DNA of 64,000 nt, taken from NCBI RefSeq assembly GCF_004124235.1, contig NZ_CP032487.1:2976001-3040000 (forward strand), given 5' to 3'. The position numbers were made by a program, and so were the translations under genes. Origin of the DNA: Yersinia hibernica. GTDB taxonomy: Bacteria; Pseudomonadota; Gammaproteobacteria; Enterobacterales; Enterobacteriaceae. The notes below the pieces were generated by a model, which was given only the letters and a program-made list of their open reading frames with translations, was not told the DNA's origin and did no database searches. Every line of letters begins with the position of its first letter. The first letter of the stretch is position 1. Of the stretch, positions 10,374-19,111 are shown in pieces.

Positions 10374-10763
10374 CTAAGCAGGCAGCATCGCCACGGCTTC
10401 AATTTCTAAGGCTAAATCGTGGTGTAACGTGGGGACCGGTACAACACAACGCGCCGGTTTGTGTGGCCCCAACCACTCAGCATACAGCACATTAAACTGT
10501 GGCCAGAGTGCAATATCACACAGATAAACACGCACCTGAACCAAGCTGGTTAGATTGCAATGGCAGTCCGCTAAGATGCCCTCAATATTGGCAAAAACCT
10601 GTCTGACCTGAAAATCAAAAGGTTGCCGTGATAAAGCAACGCCCTGCGCCGTTACCGGCAGTTGGCCGGAAAGATAGACCATGCCGCCCGCACAGACTGC
10701 ATGGCTGTAATGTCCGGCAGGGGGCTGGCCCGAGGTTGAATTTATTAAAACAAGCTCGGTCAT
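10374..10763 (-). CDS. RidA/YjgF-family enamine/imine deaminase
   Basis: This roughly 130-residue protein belongs to the RidA (YjgF/YER057c/UK114) family: the fold blocks HYSHAVCAGGMVYLSGQLPV, QVFANIEGILAD, LVQVRVYLCDIALWPQFN and the C-terminal PARCVVPVPTL with the family's key arginine (ARCVV). RidA proteins hydrolyse reactive 2-aminoacrylate and other enamines released by PLP dehydratases. It overlaps the dehydratase stop: a GTG at 10769 forms a GTGA overlap and is an alternative start two codons before the ATG at 10763. The pairing implies it clears the intermediate made by its upstream partner. Confidence 0.85.
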   Translation of the reverse strand: MTELVLINSTSGQPPAGHYSHAVCAGGMVYLSGQLPVTAQGVALSRQPFDFQVRQVFANIEGILADCHCNLTSLVQVRVYLCDIALWPQFNVLYAEWLGPHKPARCVVPVPTLHHDLALEIEAVAMLPA

Positions 10764-10765
10764 TT

Positions 10766-11734
10766 TCACGACTTATCAATAAACTGTGCTAGCCGCGCTA
10801 AATCGACATTACCGCCCGAAATAATCACGCCGACCCGCTTGCCGCGCAGATCCAGTTGATCGCCAAACGCCACCGCCGCCCCTAAGCAACCGGTGGGTTC
10901 CACCACGATTTTCATTCGGCTGGTGAAAAACTGCATCGCCGCGATCAGTTGGTCATCCGTCGCGGTCAGAATATTATCAACTCGCTCCTGAATCACAGGG
11001 AAAGTGTAGTGCCCTAACGCCGAGGTTTGCGCGCCATCGGCAATGGTCACTGGGGTCGCAATTTTAACAATTTTACCGCTGCGAAAACTCTGCTGCCCAT
11101 CATTACCGGCGGCGGGCTCCCCCCCAATAACCTGGCAATTTGGGTAGAGCGCCTTGGCGGCAGTGGCACAACCGGACAACAATCCCCCGCCGCCTAATGG
11201 CACCAGCAACACATCCAGCGCCCCGACTTCTTCAAATAATTCTTTAGCCGCCGTGCCCTGCCCGGCCATAACATCCGGGTGGTCATAAGGCGGAATTAAC
11301 GTTAGCCCCTGATCTTGCGCCAATTTATGGCTAATGGCCTCGCGGTCTTCAAGATAGCGGTCATACAGCACTACTTCACCGCCATAACCCCGGGTGGCGG
11401 CAATTTTAGCCGCAGGCGCATCTTGCGGCATGACGATAATGGCGCGAATACCTAATTTACGGGCGGACAAAGCAATCGCTTGTGCATGATTTCCCGACGA
11501 AAAAGCAATAACCCCTTTAGCTTGCTGTTCCGGCGATAACTTCACTAATGCGTTATAGGCTCCCCGAAATTTAAATGCGCCCATATGTTGGAAATTTTCG
11601 CATTTAAAAAATAACTGCGCCCCGGTCAGCTCGTTAGCGGTGGATGAGGTCAACACCGGCGTGTTCAGCGCAAAACCCGCAATCCGCTGATGTGCTTGAA
11701 TAATATCGTCATAACTGATTGCTAATGGGGCCAT
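10766..11734 (-). CDS. PLP-dependent threo-3-hydroxy-L-aspartate ammonia-lyase / serine-threonine dehydratase family
   Basis: The 322-residue fold-type II PLP enzyme has the lysine motif GAFKFRGAYNAL (Lys about 54), the substrate loop SSGNHAQA, the phosphate-binding glycine loop PLGGGGLLSGCA and a C-terminal SGGN. The blocks YDHPDVMAGQGTAAKEL and IVVEPTGCLGAAVAF resemble yeast SRY1-type threo-3-hydroxyaspartate dehydratases and serine racemases more than biosynthetic IlvA, and there is no C-terminal ACT regulatory domain. It likely deaminates 3-hydroxyaspartate (or L-serine/threonine). It sits between a DauR-like regulator and a RidA protein in one operon. Confidence 0.85.
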   Translation of the reverse strand: MAPLAISYDDIIQAHQRIAGFALNTPVLTSSTANELTGAQLFFKCENFQHMGAFKFRGAYNALVKLSPEQQAKGVIAFSSGNHAQAIALSARKLGIRAIIVMPQDAPAAKIAATRGYGGEVVLYDRYLEDREAISHKLAQDQGLTLIPPYDHPDVMAGQGTAAKELFEEVGALDVLLVPLGGGGLLSGCATAAKALYPNCQVIGGEPAAGNDGQQSFRSGKIVKIATPVTIADGAQTSALGHYTFPVIQERVDNILTATDDQLIAAMQFFTSRMKIVVEPTGCLGAAVAFGDQLDLRGKRVGVIISGGNVDLARLAQFIDKS

Positions 11735-11736
11735 TT

Positions 11737-12369
11737 TTAGCTTCCTTCAGTGGGGAGATAGGTATAAACGGTCGAGCGGGCGACGCCCAGATTATTGGCA
11801 ACCACGGTCTGAGCATTTTTCAAATCCATCAAACCTGCTTGCGCCAATTGGCGGACAATCTCGCGCCGCTGTGCCGGGTTCAGCGCGCGCGGGGTGGTAT
11901 TGTGGGCGGCGGCAAATTGCTCCAGTTGCGTGCGCAGCATTTCAAGACGCGGTGATGCCAGCGACTCCTGAACATCTGCGGCGGTGGTTTGTGTCAGTTG
12001 CGACAAACTGGCACTGACCGCGGCAAATAGCGAGATGTCCATATTCAGGCACAGTGCGCCGATGAACTCCCCGTGGCTATTTTTCAGGCCAATTGAGGTA
12101 CTTTTGGCTGGGCGGCCATCTGGAAATTGGTTCGGATAATTAAGAATGACCTCCGGAAAATCGGGGTCAGCAATACGGCTCAGCCCCAATTCAGTCGCCG
12201 GTTCTCCGACTTCACGGCCGGATAAGTTGTTTGATATCGCCGCAATGGCGTGTTCTGGTTGAGTGAGGTCGTGCAAGACAAATTCCACCAAGGGTGCAAA
12301 TGTTTTGCCCAGTGCCTCAACGATTTTTTTGCTCTCCCGCAATAGGAGTTGATCTTCTGTTAGCTTCAT
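11737..12369 (-). CDS. YheO/DauR-type PAS and HTH transcriptional regulator
   Basis: I choose the ATG at 12369 (MKLTEDQLLLRESKKIVEAL), giving 210 residues. The N-terminal two thirds (LGKTFAPLVEFVLHDLTQPE to GALCLNMDISLF) are a YheO-type PAS ligand-sensing domain; the C-terminus (RREIVRQLAQAGLMDLKNAQ then VANNLGVARSTVYTYL) is the matching HTH. In Pseudomonas, the related DauR controls D-arginine catabolism. Here the gene is 2 bases from the dehydratase, so it most likely governs this operon in response to an amino-acid ligand. Inverted repeats directly upstream (12379-12402) suggest autoregulation. Confidence 0.85.
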   Translation of the reverse strand: MKLTEDQLLLRESKKIVEALGKTFAPLVEFVLHDLTQPEHAIAAISNNLSGREVGEPATELGLSRIADPDFPEVILNYPNQFPDGRPAKSTSIGLKNSHGEFIGALCLNMDISLFAAVSASLSQLTQTTAADVQESLASPRLEMLRTQLEQFAAAHNTTPRALNPAQRREIVRQLAQAGLMDLKNAQTVVANNLGVARSTVYTYLPTEGS

Positions 12370-12378
12370 TTTTGAATT

Positions 12379-12402
12379 ATTGTCAATTACTGACAATTTG
12401 TC
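12379..12402 (-). promoter_or_regulatory. overlapping inverted repeats upstream of the PAS-HTH regulator
   Basis: ATTGTCA (12379-12385) is the inverted copy of TGACAAT (12391-12397), and GACAATTTGTC (12392-12402) is itself a palindrome. They lie 10-33 bases before the regulator's start, a good place for an autoregulatory operator. The assignment is inference. Confidence 0.5.
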
Positions 12403-12482
12403 AAATTGATTGTGTGATAGTAAAATCTCAATCAAAGAGCGACATATCGCCGCTCTTTTTCATGACATAGCCGGAGTGGGAA

Positions 12483-13583
12483 TTACTGCAGAATGGAGCT
12501 TTTCAATGATTTATCTTGCTGATGGCGCTCTAAAGCTAATTCAATCAGTGTAGTGATAAGTTCCGTCGAACCAATCCCAGTGGCACGCCACAACTTGGGG
12601 TACATGCTGATATTAGTAAACCCAGGTAGAGTATTTATCTCATTGATAATCACTGTGTTATCCGGGGTTAAAAAGACATCAACCCGCGCCATACCGCAGC
12701 ATTCGAGGGTTCGAAATGCCGCTAATGCGACGGCACGAATATTGTCGCTGACGGCCGCGTCGATTTGCGCAGGAATAATGACCTGAGCACCGGTTTCACT
12801 GATGTATTTGGTATCATAGGAATAAAACTCGTCACTGACGACGACCTCGCCACACAAACTGGCTTGCGGATGGTCATTCCCCATCACCGCGCATTCTATC
12901 TCGCGCCCAACAATAGCTGATTCCACCAAAACTTTGTGGTCAAAATCAAATGCTAATGCCACCGCCTGTTCATATTCGTCCGCATGATGAACCTTACTCA
13001 CCCCAACTGAGGAGCCTTGATTAGCGGGCTTAATAAAGAGAGGTAAACCGAGTATTTCCGTAACCTGCTCAAAACGGTATTGCTCTTTATTCGCCCGTGT
13101 CAGTGTGATAAATGGGGCGACATTCAGCCCGGCATCGCGCAGTAACCGCTTGGTGATGTCTTTATCCATACTGACCGCAGAACCCACGACACCAGAGCCG
13201 ACAAACGGAATATTCGCCATGCGCAGCAGGCCCTGCAAGGAACCATCCTCCCCTAATGTCCCGTGTACTATCGGGAAGATGACATCCAATTGAGCCAAAG
13301 CCGCAGCATTATCCGCGGCAATAAGTTGCTGATGATTCTGACCTGGAATCAATGCCACATTTCTGTTTGAGTGATTCAGGGAAATTAATGCCGGGTTCTC
13401 GGCATTGAGTAAATAATTGGATGCATCATTAACATGCCATTGCCCCTGTTTATCAATACCGAGCAGCACCACATCGAATTTTTCTTTATCAATTGCCTCT
13501 ACTATATTCTTTGCCGACTGCAATGACACTTCATGTTCGGCCGATTTACCACCAAAAATCACACCCACTCGCCATTTCGACAC
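12483..13583 (-). CDS. ddlA: D-alanine--D-alanine ligase A
   Basis: This ATP-grasp ligase makes the D-Ala-D-Ala dipeptide for peptidoglycan precursors. The likely start is the GTG at 13583 (reads [20 protein letters not shown]) with AAGGA 7-11 bases upstream, giving 366 residues; the open frame reaches an ATG-equivalent 9 codons earlier. Family blocks are [48 protein letters not shown] and [19 protein letters not shown]. Sequence is of the DdlA type, distinct from the division-cluster ddlB. Confidence 0.96.
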   Translation of the reverse strand: MSKWRVGVIFGGKSAEHEVSLQSAKNIVEAIDKEKFDVVLLGIDKQGQWHVNDASNYLLNAENPALISLNHSNRNVALIPGQNHQQLIAADNAAALAQLDVIFPIVHGTLGEDGSLQGLLRMANIPFVGSGVVGSAVSMDKDITKRLLRDAGLNVAPFITLTRANKEQYRFEQVTEILGLPLFIKPANQGSSVGVSKVHHADEYEQAVALAFDFDHKVLVESAIVGREIECAVMGNDHPQASLCGEVVVSDEFYSYDTKYISETGAQVIIPAQIDAAVSDNIRAVALAAFRTLECCGMARVDVFLTPDNTVIINEINTLPGFTNISMYPKLWRATGIGSTELITTLIELALERHQQDKSLKSSILQ

Positions 13584-13613
13584 ACGACATTCCTTCTTAA
13601 GCCCTAGCACTTA

Positions 13614-13626
13614 GGGGGCCCCCCCC
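13614..13626. repeat. G5-C8 homopolymeric tract in the ddlA leader
   Basis: Five G residues (13614-13618) are followed directly by eight C residues (13619-13626), read as G8C5 in the ddlA sense, about 31-43 bases before its start. Such tracts are prone to slippage. Confidence 0.7.
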
Positions 13627-13832
13627 AATAAAATCATGCATAACACTAATACAACTTTTACTTGCTTAACTAATGTTTTTTAACATTCTTACAGAATTTT
13701 CTGGTGACATAGATGATCAATCCACCTTACCCCTGCATATGATTTTAGTATCAGATATTCATCTCAATAACATAAGAAATTCAATCGCGACAGTTTCAGT
13801 CATAATCATCCTAATCAATATGCTAACAAATT
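13627..13832. other. AT-rich spacer between ddlA and the left IS1 copy
   Basis: No convincing gene is seen here. The IS1 target duplication AACAAATT occupies 13825-13832. The stretch probably continued directly into 14605 before the insertion, so it is part of the ddlA / glycerophosphodiesterase intergenic region. Confidence 0.5.
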
Positions 13833-13847
13833 GGTCGTGCCGCAGAT

Positions 13848-14351
13848 TTAGTGGTAATGGTTAATTGTCAGATACCATCCGATGATCTTATCGTGCATTT
13901 CTTCTGATTTTGAGAAGCAGATAGTCTTGCGGGCTAACCGTTTGAGATGGGTTCGCAAGTTCAGATTATGTCGCTCTATCCTCTGGGTGTATTTCTTGCT
14001 GATAACATGACTGGTTGAGGACAATAAAGTGCGGTATACCGGCCAGGCATCGGTCATGTAGAAGGCAATGCTAAACTGGCTCAGCAAAACCAGAAGACGC
14101 TTTAATGTCAAAGCATTTCGCGGGCCAAATACATGGGCGATAACGCGCTTTCGGATGCGGTCATAGGCATAAAACAGCCAGCGTTGATTGCCTTTACAGC
14201 GGACATATGACCACTGCTCATCGGCTTCACAGCAGATAACCACCTCTGCGCTAGGCTCTACGTTTTGCGCTACCTGGTGCGGCGTAAGTTTTTTAGATGA
14301 CGCAGAACGGTATTGAGGCTTATCCGTAGAACCCGTGCTGTATCGCGGCAT
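13848..14351 (-). CDS. insB: IS1-family InsB, catalytic part of transposase
   Basis: This 167-codon frame encodes the DDE catalytic part of the IS1 transposase (blocks [45 protein letters not shown]). As in IS1, the active protein should be InsAB', made by -1 frameshifting at AAAAAAC near the end of insA, so the ATG of this frame is probably not the true start. The protein is identical to that of the right copy. Confidence 0.92.
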   Translation of the reverse strand: MPRYSTGSTDKPQYRSASSKKLTPHQVAQNVEPSAEVVICCEADEQWSYVRCKGNQRWLFYAYDRIRKRVIAHVFGPRNALTLKRLLVLLSQFSIAFYMTDAWPVYRTLLSSTSHVISKKYTQRIERHNLNLRTHLKRLARKTICFSKSEEMHDKIIGWYLTINHYH

Positions 14352-14545
14352 CCGGAGCCGTTCATCGCCATATCAACGATGGCCTGATGGGTTTCGGGTT
14401 TAGCTCCGTTGTAGCGATAGCTGAGCTGGAAGGTCTTCAGGCATTGGTTACAGCGATAGAGCTGCGCCCCTGAGCCGGAGTGGCCGTTTCGGATAACCCC
14501 ATGAGTTTCAGAACAGCGAGGACAAACCACATCAATCTTTGCCAT
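14270..14545 (-). CDS. insA: IS1-family InsA, DNA-binding protein
   Basis: The 91-residue protein (start ATG at 14545, [20 protein letters not shown]) has the InsA zinc finger (CPRC ... CNQC) and an HTH ([20 protein letters not shown]). InsA binds the ends and represses transposition; after frameshifting it becomes the N-terminus of the transposase. Confidence 0.92.
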   Translation of the reverse strand: MAKIDVVCPRCSETHGVIRNGHSGSGAQLYRCNQCLKTFQLSYRYNGAKPETHQAIVDMAMNGSGCRDTARVLRISLNTVLRHLKNLRRTR

Positions 14546-14596
14546 CAATCATCCAAAGGGTAAAGAGTACACCAACACTAAGTTTGCGTCACGACC

Positions 14597-14767
14597 AACA
14601 AATTCAGGTAATAGCAGAATTGAATTCTGTTATGAGTCTTTTTATCCTTTTTGTCATTTATTTTTAATAAAAAACTATTAAATTAGACAAAACCGAAGAA
14701 TATTGGCGATATAATTAACATCGCCCTGAAAAATTCATTATCAGTCAATGGATGGAAACTAAATATT
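14597..14767. other. spacer between left IS1 and the interrupted glycerophosphodiesterase-like gene
   Basis: This short AT-rich leader keeps the native upstream DNA of the gene at 14768. It begins with the second copy of the AACAAATT target duplication. No ribosome-binding site stronger than a GGA at 14752-14754 is seen. Confidence 0.4.
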
Positions 14768-15459
14768 ATGCGAAATTATATAATGGCCACTTTATTACTC
14801 TCTGCTACTTTTTTAACAAATGCTAATTCAGTCAATTCAAGTACTCCTCACCCCGCACCACAAATTATTGCTCACCGTGGTGGCACTGCCGACGCGGCTG
14901 AAAATACCCTCCCCGCCATCAAAAAGGCCTTGGCAAATGGCGCGAATGCCATTTGGATAACACTACAGTTATCAAAAGATAATAAACTGGTGCTGTATCG
15001 CCCTTCCGACCTCAAAGAATTGACCGATATGTCGGGCAAAGTTTCTGCTTATACCGCCGAGCAACTCGCCCGAGCGAATGCCAGTTTTGCTTATAATCAA
15101 CAACATGATATTCATCCTGCCCCAAAAACACAGGTTGGTATTCCTACGCTTGATGAAGTGTTAAAAACATTCCCAACAACAACGTTTTACCTTGATATTA
15201 AATCGCCGGATGCGGCCCCCGCCACACTCGCGCAAGCACTGCAAAAAACACTGAATGCGACCACCCGAGGTGAAAAAAACCGACTAAGCCGAACCCGAGT
15301 TTACTCAACTGATGATAATTATTTGAATGCACTGGATAAGGTAAACCAAACCAGCGATTCAGCCCATAAAATACAACGTTTTGAAAGCCGTAATGTGACT
15401 CGAACTCAGGTCGTGACGCAAACTTAGTGTTGGTGTACTCTTTACCCTTTGGATGATTG

Positions 15460-15735
15460 ATGGCAAAGATTGATGTGGTTTGTCCTCGCTGTTCTGAAAC
15501 TCATGGGGTTATCCGAAACGGCCACTCCGGCTCAGGGGCGCAGCTCTATCGCTGTAACCAATGCCTGAAGACCTTCCAGCTCAGCTATCGCTACAACGGA
15601 GCTAAACCCGAAACCCATCAGGCCATCGTTGATATGGCGATGAACGGCTCCGGATGCCGCGATACAGCACGGGTTCTACGGATAAGCCTCAATACCGTTC
15701 TGCGTCATCTAAAAAACTTACGCCGCACCAGGTAG
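15460..15735 (+). CDS. insA: IS1-family InsA, DNA-binding protein
   Basis: Identical to the InsA frame of the left copy (91 residues, C-x2-C zinc-finger pairs and HTH). The AAAAAAC slippery site falls at 15711-15717, shortly before its stop, and leads into the insB frame. Confidence 0.92.
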   Translation: MAKIDVVCPRCSETHGVIRNGHSGSGAQLYRCNQCLKTFQLSYRYNGAKPETHQAIVDMAMNGSGCRDTARVLRISLNTVLRHLKNLRRTR

Positions 15736-16157
15736 CGCAAAACGTAGAGCCTAGCGCAGAGGTGGTTATCTGCTGTGAAGCCGATGAGCAGTGGTCATAT
15801 GTCCGCTGTAAAGGCAATCAACGCTGGCTGTTTTATGCCTATGACCGCATCCGAAAGCGCGTTATCGCCCATGTATTTGGCCCGCGAAATGCTTTGACAT
15901 TAAAGCGTCTTCTGGTTTTGCTGAGCCAGTTTAGCATTGCCTTCTACATGACCGATGCCTGGCCGGTATACCGCACTTTATTGTCCTCAACCAGTCATGT
16001 TATCAGCAAGAAATACACCCAGAGGATAGAGCGACATAATCTGAACTTGCGAACCCATCTCAAACGGTTAGCCCGCAAGACTATCTGCTTCTCAAAATCA
16101 GAAGAAATGCACGATAAGATCATCGGATGGTATCTGACAATTAACCATTACCACTAA
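15654..16157 (+). CDS. insB: IS1-family InsB, catalytic part of transposase
   Basis: Identical to the left InsB. It overlaps insA in the -1 frame and would be expressed as the InsAB' fusion. The catalytic blocks (DEQWSYV, YMTDAWP, RIERHNL) are intact, so this copy looks active. Confidence 0.92.
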   Translation: MPRYSTGSTDKPQYRSASSKKLTPHQVAQNVEPSAEVVICCEADEQWSYVRCKGNQRWLFYAYDRIRKRVIAHVFGPRNALTLKRLLVLLSQFSIAFYMTDAWPVYRTLLSSTSHVISKKYTQRIERHNLNLRTHLKRLARKTICFSKSEEMHDKIIGWYLTINHYH

Positions 16158-16506
16158 ATCTGCGGCACGACCCGAACTCAATTAGCCAATATCACGATGG
16201 ACCATAAGTGCGAATTGCCGACGGATGATAAAGAGCGCTGGTATGGCCTAGAATTACATCGCAAAGTTGAGGTTGTGGAAAAGTATACGCTAGGGGAAGG
16301 GCGCTCTAATGCGGTATTAAGTTGGGATAAAGAAGCCGTTGATTGTTTCCGTAAAAATACCAATGCACATATTATTTTCTTTGGAATTAATACTCCTGAA
16401 GATTATAAGAAAGCAAAAAAATTAGGCGCTGATGGGGTTATGGTTGATTCTCCCATTTTGTTTAAAAAGATAATCAGTGAAAATAATTAATTAAAAAATA
16501 TATACC

Positions 16507-16537
16507 CCCCCCAATCAACTTGTTATTAACTGGGGGG
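16507..16537. terminator. probable bidirectional terminator between the interrupted gene and nqrM
   Basis: CCCCCCA (16507-16513) pairs with TGGGGGG (16531-16537) between two convergent genes. The flanks are AT-rich but no long T run follows on either strand, so strength is uncertain. Confidence 0.55.
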
Positions 16538-16570
16538 TGTCATTGCTATTTTGAACTTTTAAGATGCGGG

Positions 16571-16798
16571 CTACAGAATACGATACTGATCCCGTTCCTT
16601 TTGACGCGCGGCCTCTTTAGCCAATCGTTTCTTTCGCGCATCACAAGGTTCGGGGCAATCACATACTTTTTCCATCCCCAACGCCCCAATCCCCCCGCAA
16701 CTGCCCTGTATGGCTTTACGTTTTACAATATAACCCAGCGACATCCCGGCGATGACCAACAGAAAAAACACGAAGGACGCGATAAAAACCGTCAACAT
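16571..16798 (-). CDS. nqrM: Na+-NQR maturation protein NqrM
   Basis: This 75-residue protein (DUF539 family) has one N-terminal membrane helix (VFIASFVFFLLVIAGMSLGY) followed by a cytoplasmic segment with four cysteines (about residues 34, 46, 48 and 52: GSCGGIG, VCDCPEPC). NqrM is needed to mature Na+-NQR, probably by delivering iron to the NqrD/NqrE cysteine site. It is the last gene of the nqr operon, 12 bases after apbE. Confidence 0.92.
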   Translation of the reverse strand: MLTVFIASFVFFLLVIAGMSLGYIVKRKAIQGSCGGIGALGMEKVCDCPEPCDARKKRLAKEAARQKERDQYRIL

Positions 16799-16810
16799 AA
16801 TTCTCTCCTA

Positions 16811-17833
16811 TCAGGGCCGCTTTTGCAGATACGGCTTGAATGACTCAGAAGAGCGCTCCTCAAAGCCTTCATCGGTTTTCACTATCATAAACACCGGGAT
16901 GCCCAGTAAATTAGCCAATGCCATCCCTCTCTCAGGGCCCAGCACCCCTAACCCCGTCGAGAGCCCGTCGGCCGTCATACAGCTGGGGTCTAAAACCGTG
17001 ATTGAGACTAAACGATGATTTATGGGCCGGCCGGTCGCGGGGTCAATGGTGTGCGAATAGCGCACGCCATTCTGTTCAAAGTAATTGCGGTAGTCACCAG
17101 AAGTGGCGATAGCCATCCGACCGGGTTCGATAATCTCTTGTGCGCTTTGTTCTACCCCAGCCAGCGGCTTTTCGATAGCAATACGCCAAGGTTGATTCTC
17201 CCCGTTGTTGCCGCGCGTCCGGACTTCGCCACCAATATCAACCATATAGTTATTGATATTCTGCGCCTCCAAATATTCAGCAACGACATCGACTCCATAT
17301 CCTTTAGCTATAGCTGAAAGATCAACATATAGCTCTGGAATATGTTTAATCAAAGAACCATTCTCTACCGCCAGTTTATCAATACCCACCCATTGCCGCC
17401 GCTTATCAATTTCCGCCGCAGTAGGCACCGCATTAGGCCGCCCTTCAGGACCGAAACCCCATAAATTAACCAAAGGCCCAACAGTGACATCCAGCGCACC
17501 GTCCGTCAGCCGGTTAATCCGAATAGCTTCGCGCACCACTTTGGCAGTAGCGAATGACACAGGAAAGGGCGTATCCACTAGCTGACTTTGGTTAAAACGA
17601 CTCAATTCGGAGTTTGGCCGATAAGTCGACATTTGATCATTAACCTGCTGCAGCTCACGATCTATTTCCTGTTGCAGCTTTTCCGGGCTGGGAGTTGATG
17701 AGTCACTCACATACTTGATTGAGTATGAGGTCCCCATGGTTTTACCTTCAAGGTTGATTTGCTCAGGGCCACAGCCTGTCAGCAGCAAAATCCCCAGCAC
17801 AGACATCAGCCAATGCGTTATATATCTTTGCAT
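16811..17833 (-). CDS. apbE: FAD:protein FMN transferase (lipoprotein)
   Basis: ApbE attaches FMN covalently to threonines of NqrB and NqrC. The ATG at 17833 (MQRYITHWLMSVLGILLLTG) gives 340 residues with a lipobox LLLTGC, so the mature enzyme should be a periplasm-facing lipoprotein; the open frame begins 10 codons earlier. Family blocks are GKTMGTSYSIKYV, DGALDVTVGPLVNLWGFGPE, VDLSAIAKGYGVD, VDIGGEVRTRG and SHTIDPATGRPI. Its place directly after nqrF fits the job of loading the flavins of the same complex. Confidence 0.95.
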   Translation of the reverse strand: MQRYITHWLMSVLGILLLTGCGPEQINLEGKTMGTSYSIKYVSDSSTPSPEKLQQEIDRELQQVNDQMSTYRPNSELSRFNQSQLVDTPFPVSFATAKVVREAIRINRLTDGALDVTVGPLVNLWGFGPEGRPNAVPTAAEIDKRRQWVGIDKLAVENGSLIKHIPELYVDLSAIAKGYGVDVVAEYLEAQNINNYMVDIGGEVRTRGNNGENQPWRIAIEKPLAGVEQSAQEIIEPGRMAIATSGDYRNYFEQNGVRYSHTIDPATGRPINHRLVSITVLDPSCMTADGLSTGLGVLGPERGMALANLLGIPVFMIVKTDEGFEERSSESFKPYLQKRP

Positions 17834-17872
17834 AATATTCCCAATTACAGTAAAAACGCGCATCGCGGTAAA

Positions 17873-19096
17873 TCAGCCACCGAAGTCATCGAGCATAATG
17901 TTGTCATCTTCTACCCCAAGGTCTTTTAGCATCTTGATCACTGCGGCATTCATCATCGGTGGGCCACACATATAGAATTCGCAATCTTCAGGTGCCGGGT
18001 GATTTTTAAGGTAATTTTCTAATAATACGTTATGAATGAAGCCGGTATAGCCAGTCCAATTATCCTCTGGCTGTGGATCCGACAAAGCAACATACCAGCG
18101 GAAATTATCATTCTCGGCCTGCAACTGGTCAAAATCTTCCTCATAAAACATTTCACGCCGTGAGCGCGCGCCATACCAGAAGCTAATTTTGCGTTTTGAA
18201 TGCAGCCGCTTGAGCTGATCAAAGATATGCGAACGCATCGGCGCCATACCTGCCCCGCCGCCAATAAAGACCATTTCAGCATCTGTATCTTTGGCAAAAA
18301 ACTCCCCAAATGGCCCAGAGATAACCACTTTGTCACCCGGTTTCAGTGACCAAATATAGGAAGACATAATGCCTGGCGGTGCATCTGGCAATGAGGGCGG
18401 TGGCGTCGCAATCCGCACATTAAGCATGATAATACCGAGCTCTTGTGGGTAGTTTGCCATCGAATATGCACGCACTGTCGGCTCAGTCACCACCGACTCA
18501 AACCGGAACAAATTGAATTTATCCCAGTCGCCGCGATACTCCTCGGGCACATCGAAATCAGCATATTTCACGGTATGGGGTTCGGCCTCAATTTGAATAA
18601 AGCCGCCAGCCCGGAATGGCACCACTTCACCATCAGGAATTTTCAGTTTTAGCTCTTTGATAAATGTGGCTTTATTATCGTTAGAGATCACTTCACATTC
18701 CCATTTTTTCACCCCAAAAATCTCTTCCGGCAACTCAATTTTTAAGCTCTGCTTCACACTCACCTGACACGCCAGCCGACACCCCTCTTTGGCTTCGCGC
18801 TTAGAGATATGAGAAAGTTCGGTGGGCAGAATATCGCCCCCACCCTCGCTAATCTTCACCCGGCACTGCCCACAAGAGCCACCGCCACCACATGCCGAAG
18901 AAACAAAGATGCCATGACTGGACAGCATATTCAGTAGCTTGTCCCCCGCCGGGGCGGTAAAACTTTTATTCGCGTCTTCATTTATATCAATGGTGATATC
19001 GCCCGTATTCACCAGCTTTGATTTGGCAAATAAAATGATTACCGTCAATGCCAGAATAATAAGGGTGAACATCACTACGCCTAGAATTATTTCCAT
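17873..19096 (-). CDS. nqrF: Na+-translocating NADH:quinone reductase subunit F
   Basis: NqrF is the NADH-oxidising subunit. The 407-residue product has one N-terminal membrane helix ([20 protein letters not shown]), a [2Fe-2S] domain with [13 protein letters not shown] and a downstream CRLAC, then FAD-binding (RAYSMANYP) and NADH-binding ([20 protein letters not shown] and FYMCGPPMM) parts. Electrons pass from NADH through FAD and the iron-sulfur centre into the membrane subunits. It follows nqrE by 15 bases. Confidence 0.98.
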   Translation of the reverse strand: MEIILGVVMFTLIILALTVIILFAKSKLVNTGDITIDINEDANKSFTAPAGDKLLNMLSSHGIFVSSACGGGGSCGQCRVKISEGGGDILPTELSHISKREAKEGCRLACQVSVKQSLKIELPEEIFGVKKWECEVISNDNKATFIKELKLKIPDGEVVPFRAGGFIQIEAEPHTVKYADFDVPEEYRGDWDKFNLFRFESVVTEPTVRAYSMANYPQELGIIMLNVRIATPPPSLPDAPPGIMSSYIWSLKPGDKVVISGPFGEFFAKDTDAEMVFIGGGAGMAPMRSHIFDQLKRLHSKRKISFWYGARSRREMFYEEDFDQLQAENDNFRWYVALSDPQPEDNWTGYTGFIHNVLLENYLKNHPAPEDCEFYMCGPPMMNAAVIKMLKDLGVEDDNIMLDDFGG

Positions 19097-19111
19097 GAAT
19101 TATTCCTGCCT

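Larger units (their letters stand above)
13833..14596 (-). mobile_element. IS1-family insertion sequence, left copy, minus orientation
   Basis: A 764-bp element bounded by inverted ends: on the plus strand it opens GGTCGTGCCGCAGATTTAGT and closes ACTAAGTTTGCGTCACGACC. An 8-bp target duplication AACAAATT flanks it (13825-13832 and 14597-14604). It encodes InsA and InsB with the A6C frameshift signal at 14288-14294 (minus strand). It is about 170 bases upstream of the glycerophosphodiesterase-like gene and faces away from it. Confidence 0.95.
15409..16172 (+). mobile_element. IS1-family insertion sequence, right copy, plus orientation
   Basis: The 764-bp element starts GGTCGTGACGCAAACTTAGT and ends ACTAAATCTGCGGCACGACC, with 8-bp target duplications CGAACTCA at 15401-15408 and 16173-16180. 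Its genes encode the same proteins as the left copy, in opposite orientation. The frameshift signal AAAAAAC is at 15711-15717. It disrupts the glycerophosphodiesterase-like gene. Confidence 0.96.
14768..16490 (+). pseudogene. secreted glycerophosphodiesterase-like gene split by an IS1 insertion
   Basis: The N-terminal part (14768-15408) encodes a signal peptide and a GDPD-type start, IIAHRGGTADAAENTLPAIK. The C-terminal part resumes at 16181 and ends at 16490 (LGADGVMVDSPILF). Removing the IS1 copy and one CGAACTCA duplication gives a 951-base frame of 316 codons with no other lesion, so this is a single recent insertion. Canonical GDPD metal and catalytic residues after the HRG block are not seen: the E-x-D position reads WITL and the H-D position YRP, so even the intact protein may have been catalytically altered. 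The IS supplies an early end after about 219 residues. Confidence 0.9.

Noticed and set aside
13833..16172. Composite transposon carrying the GDPD-like gene between two IS1 copies
   Set aside because: Each IS has its own matching 8-bp duplication. A composite unit would have one duplication around the whole, and the right IS lies inside the gene.
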